DNA from: Scleropages formosus | Lineage: Eukaryota > Chordata > Actinopteri > Osteoglossiformes > Osteoglossidae | Direction: 5' to 3' | Assembly: GCF_900964775.1 (NCBI RefSeq) | Contig: NC_041806.1 | Coordinates: 16,247,232 to 16,311,231 of the forward strand | DNA length: 64,000 nucleotides | In this document: piece by piece, positions 1 to 11,900 of the stretch | How the letters are laid out: each line of letters starts with the position of its first letter | How positions within the stretch are numbered: the stretch's first letter is position 1 | Notes under the pieces: model-generated | What the model was told of the DNA's origin: nothing | Database searches by the model: none | The model's input: the letters and a program-made list of their open reading frames with translations, nothing else | Program-made: the position numbers and the translations under genes

Positions 1-507
1 GGGGGGGATCCAATGGAGGACTTGGCTGAGTTGAATGTGTTGAGCTGCTGCCATATTTTCTAGAGGTGTGTCACTCTAAGGTGTCTTGTGGAAAAAGGTA
101 TGAGCTGAAGAGGAATGGGACCATCACAAATTGTACAACCAAAACAATAAGTTCCAATCGAGCACTTTATGAGAAAATGAGCCAACTGTTGTGTATAGAA
201 CAAACAGTAAAAGTAGAACCTTGCATTAAGAAACAGTTAACAAAACTTTTCTTATTTTCTTTTACTATGGCATAACATAGTGTGTGGTACTGTGGCAGTA
301 AGTAAGTACTCTGCTCTTGAGCACCTCAATTAAACTGCAGACGTGTCCAAAACTCATGTCCACCTCATGACCGAAGGCTTTCGGTGTGATGGACATTCCC
401 TTCTGACTCCTTTTTACTGTACAAACAGGCAACATTAAAATGCAACAATTTACACAACGAAGGCTTTACTCAGGACTGTCCGATTCTCTAAGGACATTTG
501 CTGGAAA
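1..507. other. 3' flank of zinc-finger gene A
   Basis: No gene is visible here. The stretch follows the stop codon of gene A (minus strand) and is probably partly its 3' untranslated region. I saw no clear polyadenylation signal and no recognisable repeat. Confidence 0.4.
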
Positions 508-3500
508 CTATGTGCATAGCAACCGGTTATAGCCGCAGTGAATCTGCTGGTGAGTTTTCAGGTTACTCTGAAGGGTGAAACATTTACCGCACTGCTTGCA
601 ACTGAAAGGCTTCTTTCCACTGTGGAACCTCTCGTGTCTCGTGCAGTTGTCTTGACGAGAGAAGCGCTTCCCACAGAGTTTACAGCTGAATGGTCTCTCT
701 CCTGTATGGACGCTAAGGTGCGTTTTAAGACTCTTCTGCTGAGTAAACTGCCTCCCGCACTCAATGCAGCTGTACGGTTTCTCTCCTGTGTGACTTCGCT
801 GGTGAATTTTAAGGCAGGTTAAGCGACTGAAACTCCTTCCACAATGAGTGCACTTGAACTGTTTCTCTTCTGCAGAAGGTTTCCTGCACGTCTTCATCAT
901 CTTAGTCATGTTCAAACTTGTACCACTCAACATATATCCAACATTATTTGGAGTTGTGCCGTTCAGCATGTGTCCAAAATTATTCCGAGTGTCTGAGTGC
1001 GTACCCTGTGTTCTCTCCATCATCACCATCTGCTTTGCTAATGATCCATACTGCCCCTGTTGCCTAGGCTGTAACGTCAGGTCCGCTCTCTTCACCGAGG
1101 ACCACTTTTCTCCATAAGGTGGTGTCTGTGACATTGACTCCTTGCTGCACACAGGTTGAACTCCAGCATTCTTTATGGCCAGAGAATCCAACAAGCCAAT
1201 ATGTGATTTCACACTTGCTATTACTGAAGATGACACTGGATTACTGCAGCCATTGACCAAACCTGGAAGCAGTGGTAGTGGTCCCTGAGCTGAGAGACCA
1301 TGTGGCTTTTGAGAAGGTTCACCAGGTTCTGTGCAACTGTCCTGGGTAAAGGAAGTCCATTGTCCTCTGGCGGTCTCATCTGCTGCATATTCTGAGGCCA
1401 GATAATTCAGTCTTCCCGTTGTGTATTCATATTCAGCACAGTTAATCATCTGAGCCACACACCTTTGCCAAGACTCCACCTTCACCTGTCCATCAAAGCC
1501 TTCATCGTTCCCAGACTGGTACTGCTCCTTAATTTCCAAGTCTTGCAAAGGTATCACCTGCAAAGCCTTCTCATGATCCTCCTGGAGAAGCATCTCTACA
1601 GTTTCTGATAGAACATAGACATTTACATGTATTCATTTAGATGACTCTTTTCTCCAAAGCAACTTACAATGTTAAGTTATTCAGAATTATTTACCAATTT
1701 ATACAACTGGGTAAATCCCCACCCGGAACAATTATACAGTAAGTACCTGGCATAAGGGTACTACAGCCAGAAGTGAGACTCAAACCTGCAACCTTTGGGT
1801 TCAAAGGTAGCAGCTCTACCACTACTCTACCCACTTCCCCATCTTACCATAAGTAGTACAGTCTTTAAACCACCACAAGAAAATGACATTCCATCTTAAT
1901 CAGTAGTCTTGACACATTATTAAAGTATTAAATATTAAAGCAAAAGGAAAGTTACAGTATTCCCAGTGACTTTACCTTCTTGGCTGATTTTCAGTCCTTT
2001 CTGGGAATCATTGTTACACAAATCCTCTTCAAGTATTTCTTGCTTAATATTACACTGAATGTTCTCCTCTTGCTTGCCTGAAGACTACATTAAAGGGAAT
2101 GATACAATAAATGCAGTCCCCAACTTATAGCTGTTATGACAGTTATTTCTATTTGTCTAGATCTAACTGTACACTCCATATAAAATGTTTAGCATCGACT
2201 GACCTCCTCCATCACCGAGACAGGAGGCAGCAGGTTACCAGCTTCTTCTCTCATTATGTGCTCTTTTTCTCTCCACACGCTAATATGCACCTTGGTTCCA
2301 AAATTGTTCTTGGAGCGTTTCTCATCTTTAGGGGGAAAAGAATTAACTTTAACAAACTAAGCAACCCTTCTCCACACACCATACAGTGTATTTCGCTTTG
2401 TTCATCTCTGTGGTTACAAGCAAATTCCAACTCTGCTGTATGATGGATCCCACACCCCACAGCGAGCGTCGAAAGCCTGTTACTATCACAATCGGACCAA
2501 ACTGAAGACCGATCGTGTAGACAAACTCTGAAGATTCACGATTCAATAACAATTTTTTTATACCACTTAAACCAGGTGTTCCTCACCTGAGGTCTATGGA
2601 CTCACGGGGGGTCATGAAGTGTACTTTGAAAATAAGACTTGATCAAAAACAAGTTTAAAAGAAAACATTACTATGCTGTTATCTATGAGGATTACATGTG
2701 ACAATTAATTTTCATGCAACAAATTGAGTGCAATATTGTCATCAAATTTTTTGGGGTGCTGAAGAGTCTTTAGCTCTCATGAGACTGGGTCTGTGGCCTA
2801 GAAAAGGTTAAGAACCTCTACTGTACAGTACGCTGTGTTAGTGCAAAGGTTGCCTGGAAACTATACTTGTGTGAAGTTACAGTGAAGGTTCACCACATTT
2901 TTAGGGATAATAACCTACAACCTCCTGGTTGCTGCCCACCACTGCTGATAGTGTAATACAGTAAGGCTGAGTACCCGCTATGGGCATGGCGCTCTGTAAG
3001 AGCTTGAATAAGTACTCAACTGTCGCCTAAAAATATAACATATCGACAATAGTCGGCGTTAAACAGCATTGAATAAACGTAACATATAATAATGGTAATA
3101 ACGCAAAGCGAACTCCTCTCGTTGGGCGGTCGTTACACTCCGCGTGCCGTGCTGCAAAGAATTCGGCTCGCGCGCTGCGCGAGAACGAGGGACGGAGGCG
3201 GCGCACGGCGCGTCGCGTGGAAAGCGCGCACCTTGGAGCTCCGCGCACACCTGGACGCCAATAGAGCGCCTGCTGCTTTCTGCGAGGTTCGGCCGAGCTG
3301 CCGGGTCTCCGCCCGGACGCCGCAGCGCCGCCTCAAGTTCGCCTTCCATCTCCTGCACCTTTGTTTTCAGCGCCTCGTTCTCGTTCTGCGCGCGACACAT
3401 TTCCAAACGCAAACACGCCGAGCCGTCGTCCACTAGTTTGATGATTTCCGCCACGGCCGCTTTAGTCAGTATCTCCATGATAGCCCCCAACTGTTTGCGG

Positions 3501-3520
3501 AAATTAATGCAGTTGGACAT
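508..3520 (-). CDS. C2H2 zinc-finger protein, gene A (4 exons, 4 fingers)
   Basis: Probable nuclear DNA-binding transcription regulator of a teleost family. Exons on the minus strand: 3520-3232, 2325-2204, 2084-1976 and 1604-508. All junctions are GT-AG and in frame, giving 538 aa. Residues about 1-60 form the family coiled-coil segment ([16 protein letters not shown], then a heptad-rich stretch). Exon 2 is small. Exon 3 is acidic and holds IKQE, a psi-K-x-E site. The last exon has a disordered spacer with the motif WTSFTQDS, then four C2H2 fingers (about residues 423-530) joined by TGEKP-like linkers; SGKKP replaces one linker. I start at the MSNC methionine because the five intact paralogues start at the equivalent place; the upstream in-frame GTG is not needed. 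TTACGGTAA lies 134 bp upstream of the start. The individual orthologue cannot be named. Confidence 0.85.
1616..1850 (-). repeat. tRNA-derived SINE (SINE-B family)
   Basis: Minus-oriented copy in the last intron of gene A. The tRNA-like head lies at the right end (antisense A and B boxes around 1790-1835). The tail at the left ends in ATGAATACATGTAAATGT, the 3' end that this SINE family shares with a CR1/L2-type LINE elsewhere in the window. Confidence 0.7.
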
Positions 3521-4119
3521 TTTAACGAACCGCTGGTAACACCGTGGGTTCACTACTGTGCTTCGGTTTTGGCACGTCCGACGGCACGCGACACCATTGG
3601 ACGTCTGCGATTGGCTGGAAAATACTGTGCAATTTCCGCAGTGAGAAAGTAATTTACCGTAAACGCCAGAAAACAGGCGCAGTAACTTTAATGTGACGGA
3701 TTTTCATACAGTATTTACACATTGCTCCTATTTATTGTACAAGTCATACAATCGTTTGTATCACAAGAGCCCGTCTCTATATTAACCATTTGTACGTGCA
3801 TTAATTACATATTTTTTCTTTCCCTCATCTATTGCATTAATGATATGTGGGAAATTACATATACTGAGTACTGTGTGAACTGGGACTCAACATCCATCCA
3901 TCCATTTTCAGGAGCCATTCCTCCAATTCAGGGTGGCGGTGGTCCAGACCAGAGCCAGTCCCAAGAAGAATGGGCAATAAGGCAGAGCACACCCTGGATG
4001 ATACACCAAACTATTGTCGTGCAATTGCACGCACTCATTCATTCACACAAGCACACACAAAGAATGGTGTAGATTCACCAGTTCACATGAAAACACCAGA
4101 TTGTATGCAAAAACTTTTG
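3521..4119. promoter_or_regulatory. Upstream region of gene A
   Basis: CpG-rich near exon 1, becoming AT-rich beyond about 3720. On the minus strand it holds CCAATC-type boxes near 3595 and 3615, and TTACGGTAA at 3654-3662, which recurs upstream of genes B and G. No coding potential seen. Confidence 0.4.
3654..3662 (-). promoter_or_regulatory. TTACGGTAA motif upstream of gene A
   Basis: Read in the sense of gene A this is TTACGGTAA, 134 bp before the start codon. The same palindrome-like nonamer occurs 123 bp before gene B and twice before gene G. It is a candidate shared promoter element; the factor is unknown. Confidence 0.35.
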
Positions 4120-4217
4120 TTAGAACCATCTGCATTATCAGTTTGAAATTTGTACTTTTGCTGAGATGTATGTCGCTTTGGACAAAAGTGTCTGCTAAAT
4201 GAATAAATGTAAATGAA
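4120..4217 (+). repeat. 3' end of a CR1/L2-type LINE or LINE-tailed SINE
   Basis: Only the last ~100 bp remain, ending GTCTGCTAAATGAATAAATG. The same end is found on the long CR1/L2-type copy at 59.9 kb. The body of the element is absent. Confidence 0.6.
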
Positions 4218-5046
4218 TACAAATGTTCAGAAAGGCAGGTGAGGTTTCGGAAAAAATTCTGATGTTTTTGTAGCTTTGTTTCTGACACTGTACAATTACT
4301 CATGGTGAGGGTGGGACACAGTAGGGTACATACCTGGCACCCTAAAGAGCTGTGATTTTACTCCTTACACTTCTGGGTGTATCCAGAGATGCTGCCCCCT
4401 CTTTCAGAAAACACCCACAGAGTATTTGAGCAGTACCCCTCAGTTTTCAGACACTGCTTGCACCCTGTGCTCCACAGCATCCGATGATTAAGACATTGCC
4501 TTTGCTTGTTAGATAATAAAAGAGCTTCTTTGCTTTTTCAGTCGAATTGGCACAGACTTTTATGGATAGATAACTGGTAATCAGAATATCACAAGATTAT
4601 GTAAAACAATTCTGTTGCTGGCAAGGCAGATAATCTATACACAATTGTAAGAAATGTGGTGAAATACGGAGTTGACACGTGAAACTTGTGCAGTTGTAAA
4701 ATGCCACTCTATCTTATGATTTTAGTCCTGTTTATTGATTTTTTTTATGTGGCACTTATAGGCGTTATTGGCACGTACTCAGCAACTGAAGGCAAAACTA
4801 TTGCTTGGACGAGCAACTGCATTCCCCGAGATTCATAGCTGTAGGTTTCCAAAATAACTTAATTGCCCCCTGATTTGAAAGAACCTTAGAGAAAACAAAC
4901 ACCAGCCTACTTGTAACTCTCTGAAATCACTGTAACCATATAACGGATGCATTACTGCTAAAGGTGAGAATAATTAACAATCGGAATATAATCAAAAATC
5001 AGCTGTGGACTGAGCTATGGGTGTATTTGGTATTCGGTATTGTCAG
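4218..5046. other. Gene-free interval between genes A and B
   Basis: About 830 bp of moderately AT-rich sequence without a supported gene, RNA or recognisable repeat. Confidence 0.4.
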
Positions 5047-5266
5047 TTCACTCAAGGGCAGCAGGTAGCGTAGTCATGAGTGGTTAGTTACCACTTCCAC
5101 ATCTGAAGGTCACTTACAGCTGCGGTACTCTTGAGCAAAGTACTTTCACTAAAATTGTTCCAGTAGAAATGACCCTGCTTTATAAATGGGTACATCACTA
5201 AGTAGTTTGACACTGCAAGTCACTTTGGAGAAAAGTGTCGGATAAGTGAATAAATGTAAATGTGAC
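5047..5266 (+). repeat. tRNA-derived SINE (SINE-B family), diverged
   Basis: Plus-oriented, worn copy just 3' of gene B. The tRNA-like head is near 5055-5110 and the LINE-type tail ends AAGTGAATAAATGTAAATG. Confidence 0.6.
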
Positions 5267-5298
5267 CTAACGATGTGTTCCTGCCATAAGGTGACTTC

Positions 5299-8200
5299 TC
5301 AGTTCCTGCTGTGAATCCTTTGGTGTGTTCTAAGACTGCTAGACTGAGCAAATCGCTTCCCACACTGAGCGCAATGAAAAGGCTTTTCTCCAGTATGAAT
5401 TCGCTCATGTGTTTTTAGGCTAGATTTCTGAGCAAAGCACATTCCACACTGTGTGCAGCTGAATGGTTTCTCTCCTGTGTGGATTCGCTGATGGGTGATG
5501 AGATTGCACCTCAGGCTGAAGCGCTTCCCACACTGTAAGCAGCAATATGGCTTTTCTCCTGTATGACATCGCTGATGTATTATAAGGTGGCTACAGCGAG
5601 TGAAATGTTTTCCACAGTGTGTGCAAAGAAACTGCTTCTCCTTCACACTAAACTTCCTGTGCCTCTCCACTCGCTTCGCCATGTTCAGCCTTTTGCTGCA
5701 CAGCACAAATGCATCCACAGGTCGACTTTTAGTCTCCACTGCACCGTTAGTCACTGTCATATGTCCTTCCATGGAATGGTGCTGCTGGTAGGACTGCATC
5801 ATTAGATCTTCTCTCATCATTGAGTTCTTCCTCTCAGTGTTGAGTCTGTCAGTGTCATTCATCGCAACTGAACTCAAGTCAACATGTGATTTTGCATCAA
5901 AGTATTCCAATGTGAGCAGCCCAGACCCTGCTCTTCTGGTAGGAACAGAGTGCTGGTCCCCTGTACTTGGCTGTGAGTGCTGTGCTGGAGGAGAACCCTT
6001 ATCTAGTTTATCAGCTTCTCTTTCACAGTCTGTTTCTGTACATAATGGCCAGTTGGTACACTTCTCCTTTATGGTCAGGAAAGCCTGACTGAACCGTCTC
6101 CCTGTGTTAGGTTCAAATCCAGACTGAGAGGCCCTGGTAACTTCAAGTTCATCCGCCTGCTCTGTCTTTGTCCCCATGTCCAGCTCCCTGAGCTCCACAT
6201 CACTATGTCCCAACCAGTTCTGCCTGGGGATGTGCTCCTGGTTTGCAGCAGGCAAGACATGCACACTGTATTCCTCCTCGCAGGTCTCGCATTCAAATGG
6301 AGATGCAGGTCCAGGGAGCCTTTGTCTCTCTAAAGTGACAGCAACAGTCTTTGTAGCTGAAAAGTCCAAAAAACAGAATACATATTCTATTCGGACTGTT
6401 ATACATCCAAGCATTAGTAGCTATTGACAGAGTTTTTCAGGCATCTCTCAATTTATGAAATTAATTGTTACTGAAAATAGTACAAATATCAAAATGTCAG
6501 ATGCTGAAAGGCCACATGCCTGTTGGAATAAGTAGTACAAGTGCAAATAGTTACCTTTGGTGATTTTCAGTCCCCCCTGTGGGTCACTGTTCTCTGAGTC
6601 TTCCTCATGGCTCTCCTCCTTAATAAAAAGCGATGCAGGACTCTTCTCTCCTGGGTCTTTAAACTATAGCAAAGGAGACGTGATTTTTTTCAAACTGGAC
6701 AACAGCTCCCTGTGTTCAACAGTGTTAAATTATTTACATATGCTCAGAAGGACTGTTAAGCAAATAATGAGTAACTCAAAAAGCTCCAGATATAAAAACA
6801 AAGCAAAAAAAAAAAAACCATCTGATGCTTGGTTTGAGAATATGTATTAACATCTTGCACTCATTGTTAATACAGAATCATTGAATTCTGTATTAACATC
6901 TTGCATTCATTGTTGACCATTCACCATTCTGATATGAAGGACCCTTTTTATGGGCAAAATTTAAGAGGTAGAAATAGTAGAAATGAAAAATTAAGTTCAT
7001 TAGAAGAGAACAAACATGTCCTGTTCATGGGGAGATTTCTAGCTCTGGAATGATGGAACCAGTGATCTCGTTCCAGCAAAACTGAAACCTCCTTGCAAAT
7101 ATAATAGGATTGTGTGTGCAACACTATTGGCATTTAGTATACAAAGGCAAAAAAACAGGATCTAGTTCCATCTTTAAATTAGGACCACAATCATGCATCT
7201 GAAGGTTGAAGGAAGCAGTCCTTGACTTCAGTCTCATGCAACAGGTTCCCACTTAAATTTGAGATTGTCACTAGTCATTAGGAGGATGACTGCCTCAGTC
7301 ACTAGTTTTGCATCAAACCAAAGTAATAAAGTACATATACACCGGTACCCCAGGTTATTAATACTTCAATTATGAATTTTCAAAAATATGAACATTACGT
7401 GGTTTATTTTTTAACTATTTTCTTTATTGATCTATCTTCCTTCCAAAATTTCTCTGTTGTGGAGTCAACATGACCTGCTGCTGTTTAGCTGGCAGCATAT
7501 TTATCACTTGCTACAGCTGTATCTGATACTTTTACAGAAACTACCCAGAAAATACATAGAAGTGCTTGTCCATTAATGTACTTTTGACTAACATTTCAAA
7601 CGTTTGTGATAAATCAGGATCATCCTCATCACTGGTTTTTGTTGTCCTTAGCCACCAATGAGAAGTCAGCTTTTAGCATCAAACACTTTTTAATATGTTC
7701 TCCATGCGCTATCCTCCAGTATACTCCAATGTCGCCTTATGCGCAGGAGGAACACAGCACAGAACACAACACATAATAAATAGGTTTTGTACATGATGTA
7801 TTTTTATTCTGCCATTTAAAAGAATTCATTTTAATGGTGCTTCAAATTGTAAAAAGATAAGCCCCATGATGGATTGACATTCCTTCCATTGTGTACCCTG
7901 CATAACAACCTATGTTTTTCCAAGTTATAGGAACACTGAAGCCATGTAGTGGAGTAACACTACAATTTACAATACAATAACATGTAAACAAAATAAATAA
8001 AAGTAAAATTTTAAAATCATTGTCATCTTTTTTACAGAACCTAAACCTAAACTGTGAGTAAATCAAATGACTTCTATATTAAGCTTTTATTAATTGTGGC
8101 CAAGTGGTTGGACTTGTTAACAATTCAAGCTATGAAAAGTCCCAGTTCTAAACTGAATTCCAAGTGTAGTTTCTTAATTCAACACTGTGGAGGGGGAACT

Positions 8201-9519
8201 CAATACAGATTTCAACATCCTTTCATAGCATGACTATAGCAGATGCTGTTCTTTCAAGGGCTTCTTTTATTTTGACATTGCAGTCCCTGCTGGGCACCTC
8301 CAAAAGCTGCCTGCAACAGCCAGCAGAAGGTTTAAATTGGTACCCAAGGTCAACAAATAGTGAAACCTAAGCCACAATCCCCAGTAGGCTTACAGCAGTG
8401 GAACAATTGTACAATCAGTGCCACGCGGACTGACCTCCTGCCCTAAAGCTTCCGACTGTTTAGGGCCGTCATTCTTATGCACATCAGAGGCTGGAACTTC
8501 TTTCCAGAGGCTGCTACTCAGCTCCTTCCCATGAACATGTTCCAAATGGCAGGAAATGGACTCCTCTAAGTGACACAAATGCAGAAGGTAAGAAAGAAAG
8601 TTACTTTTAAAATGTTTTCCATTGCAGATTAGATTACCGCTACCATCAAGCTTGGCAGAGACCCTCAAAGGACTATGCAATCTTAACAGGGCATTTACGT
8701 GATCTAAGGTCAACCGCCAAGATAATTCTGGTGACGAGTTGTTTCGCAACCAGTATTCCGTTTCTAAAAAAAAAATCTTTCCCCTCTGAAAAGGTAGCAA
8801 CGTATTTTACATGGTCTCTGTGCTAGAGTTCCAGCTGTACTTAATAATGGCACGAACAGGAGCTTTTTCCACATCTCCCTGTGTGGTTCTGAAATGATTC
8901 CGAAGAGCTATAAAGATGAACACTTAAGCATATCTTAAGTTTTTATGTCTTTCTCCTGCATTAATTTTACGTAGCTAATGCTTTCTCCACAACCACTCCC
9001 AATATAGCCATTACCCATTGAGACAGCTGGATACTGTTTCCTGTTTCCTTGGAGAAATTCAGGGCAAATACCTTGACCAGCCAGGTCCAAGGTACTTAGA
9101 AAGTGGGGTTCGAACCCAGGTCCTTTCAGTGCCACGTTGCACTTAACCACTGCACTGGACCACGTGCTGCCCCTCCTTCTTGCTTTTCTGATAATTTTAT
9201 TACTGTGTGACTCCGTCACTTCATATTCTACTACTGTACGAATTCCGCACCAACGCACCTTGCACGACCGCAAAGGTACGATGACGTCACCCCACTTCAC
9301 TCCACGCTCGCCTCGTCACACACCTGCCTGCCGCAGCTCGCGCTCCATCGCCCGCACTTTTCTCCTCAGCGCCTCGTTCTCACTGCGGTAGTGACACACC
9401 TCTACGTGCAACACCGCGCATCTGTCCTCCAGCAGTTTGCCGATTTCTTCGGCTGCCGTTCTGCATAAAATCTCCATGATCGACGTCACTTGTGCCTGAA
9501 AATTACCACACGCAGACAT
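5299..9519 (-). CDS. C2H2 zinc-finger protein, gene B (4 exons, 4 fingers)
   Basis: Family member with the full exon set: 9519-9324, 8565-8435, 6663-6555 and 6356-5299, giving 497 aa in frame. Exon 1 encodes the coiled-coil segment (VTSIMEILCRTAAEEIGKLL, then a charged heptad stretch). Exon 2 (about 44 aa) has a strong polypyrimidine tract and a GAG/gtcagt donor like that of genes A and C. Exon 3 is acidic and contains FIKEES. The last exon has a divergent WTSF-type block, an MREDL motif shared with gene C, and four fingers (about residues 387-494) with consensus TGEKP linkers. Fingers 3 and 4 have identical -1, 2, 3 and 6 positions (Q, S, S, T), suggesting recent finger duplication. DNA target unknown. 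Confidence 0.85.
6843..6915. repeat. Short direct duplication in gene B intron 2
   Basis: Two copies of a ~28 bp segment beginning TGTATTAACATCTTGCA, about 45 bp apart, with one or two differences. Local tandem duplication of no evident function. Confidence 0.6.
6916..8434. other. Gene B intron 2, no recognised element
   Basis: AT-rich intron sequence. No extra exon with a phase-compatible acceptor and donor was found and no clear transposon. Confidence 0.4.
8970..9172 (-). repeat. Old tRNA-derived SINE (SINE-B family)
   Basis: Diverged minus-oriented copy in gene B intron 1. Antisense B-box (GGGGTTCGAACCC) is near 9106-9118 and antisense A-box near 9150-9165. Confidence 0.55.
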
Positions 9520-11900
9520 CTCTCTGCAGGATACTGCAAACGCCAGACCACCGAGCTCCCTATCGCTCAGGTACGGTCAGCCCAGGGACGAGAGCAGAGC
9601 ACTTCCGCTTAGCTGACGGGCCAGGGGGCCGCGGGAGGGGATTACCGTAAAAACGGGAAACAGCTCTCACGTAAAAACAGGCGGTCTCTTCAGAATGCCA
9701 GAGAACCTGGCAAACACGTGAGTGCAGCGCCTTCCACCTCTTACGTCTAACGGGGATCACTTTTAATAGTACCATATCTAGAACCGCTGTATTACACCCC
9801 ACCCCACACACTTCTATAAAAACTGCAGTTCGTCTTTATTTGCCTGCAAATAGCTTGCATATGCTCCTCTCAAGAAGAATGACGTTGCATCGACAACCGC
9901 CGCAGTCCCTGCTGTTCTTCAGTGGTTCTGTGGATATTGATTCATGATGAAATTCGAATACTTTCTTCGATATTTGACATAAAGTTAGGCATTAAAGCGT
10001 TCGTTCTTTATTTTGGTCCTGAAGAACAGCTGTAAATCACTTTCAGTGAAGCAGCGGTGCAGCTGGAAAGTGACTGATGTAACTTAATTTGGCCACTAGG
10101 GAGCATAATGGTTAGAGCTCTGACATTCTGTATAGGTAAATCATTGTAGAGAGTTTGGTGTAGAAACCCCATCATGGAAATTGCTTTGGGGGGAAAAAAA
10201 AACTATAATGGTTAATATTAATACCTATCAGACCTTGCTCTTTTTTTTCCCCCTCTGGCTGGGTATATTGTAACTGTTAAAACTGTTACTGGTTCACTAC
10301 ATTAAAAAGTTTGTTACTTTAAAAGTAACTTGAGAACTTGTTTTTTGACATCACTTTTTTTTTTCCCCAATAATGCTTGTACTTGTAATGTTTGGCTACT
10401 CTACCTACCTCCACCTACACACAACAGGTTACTGCTGACAAAGACTGGCAATGAGGTTTTCCACAGTTGATATCCACAAAACTGCAGGATGGTGAAAATA
10501 TCTTTACTTGTACATTAGAGAATTACAGTCAAAGTTAACTTATGTTTCCAAGATGATTCTCCAACAGAAACTCACCATCTCAATTGGAATCTTTTAATAT
10601 ATACCCAATTTCCTTATTTTTGCACAAAAAAAAACTTGCTATGCACATTTATTAATAGTAAAATAAAGTGTTTTCAGAATAACTCATTTTTGGTTTTACT
10701 GTTAGCAGTATTAGGCATACCTAGAATCTAAATTTGATCTAAGATGGACAACTCATCAAGCATCAACCAGTGCAGTTATTTTCTGTTTTAAAACCATAGC
10801 AAAAGTGTTACAGTATAAAACAGGAGTACAAAATAGCCATACCTATCCAGGACAGTCAGACATTGCTGCCTTTTGCAATGAAGGATCTCATTTGATGCAT
10901 CAAGGCATATATAATATTTCAGCATATGATGGCTTCTCAGCATCATTGGAGGAATGATTGCAAATGTTTAAAATCTGCAACACCAATATTCTCCCATTAC
11001 TGTACATTATAGCCCCTCCACAGTAACTGCATTTCAGCATCATAGCAACTTTTACATGTCCTTAAACATCCTTACATTGAATTTGGCATTTTATAGTTAA
11101 CAGTGGAATCTTTTTTGAATTCTTCACTTTACATTTCTAATAAAAAACAAAAACACAACCGTCTGAACAATATTCTCATCGGGAAAAGTTTGCAACAGTG
11201 AGGCACCCCTAGGTATGCTTGAACTTGCGAAAATCAAAAAAACTGATAAAAATGATGACACTGCCAGCATGCTTGACAACATGTTGACTTTTCCCACTTG
11301 GTCACAATGGTGTTCATGAAACAGATTTAAAACAGAATTAAGTTGTGTGTCATACAAATGTAAACTGCTGCTAAAATTCACATACATGTACAGTGGCTCA
11401 CAAAAGTACTCAGTGTGTGTGGTTTTCACATATCGCTGCTTTGAAGGTTTTGGTCTTGACACTTTGCAGAAGCATTGAAGATATAAAACTATCCACTACA
11501 TATAGTACTTCACACAAAAAATAGCAGTCAATGCCTAATTAACAAATGGGAAAAATGAAAATGCCATGAGCGCCCAAGTACTCAAACTCTTTGCCACAGA
11601 CCACCTAAATTTAGGTGCCAGAAACTACTGCAATGAAGTGCGTTGTCCCTTGGTGACTGGGGAGACCATACAAACGTTCAGAATACTTTTGCAAGGCACT
11701 ATAACTCATTTGACCTGAGTGCTGTCCACGCTGGCAACTGTAACGGAGGTGGAATCAAGGAACAATCAGGGTGCTCCAAGTTCCTTTTGAATCAAAAGAA
11801 TATTGAGAAGCAAAGCAGAATTTCTCACCCATATAAATTAAGTGAGGGGCAGGAGATGTTACTAACCTAGAACATCTAGTCACCACACAAACACGTAGTA
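9520..11900. other. Upstream region of gene B and interval to gene C
   Basis: CpG-rich to about 9730 (gene B promoter region), then AT-rich sequence without a supported gene. Around 10080-10150 there is a short tRNA-like scrap (GTTAGAGCTCTGACATTC) that may be an old SINE head. No RNA gene identified. Confidence 0.4.
9642..9650 (-). promoter_or_regulatory. TTACGGTAA motif upstream of gene B
   Basis: TTACGGTAA in the sense of gene B, 123 bp before its start codon, close to the position of the same motif in gene A. An AAAACAGGCG block (plus strand) near both motifs is also shared by A and B. Confidence 0.35.

Noticed and set aside
2205-2283. Alternative exon 2 of gene A starting after TATTAG
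   Set aside because: It breaks frame with exon 1. The acceptor at 2326 after a pyrimidine tract gives the correct phase (1 to 0) and the same size class as the paralogues.
8390-8800. 136-codon minus-strand open frame in gene B
   Set aside because: Only 8435-8565 is supported as an exon by a strong acceptor, a donor and phase; the rest is intron read through.
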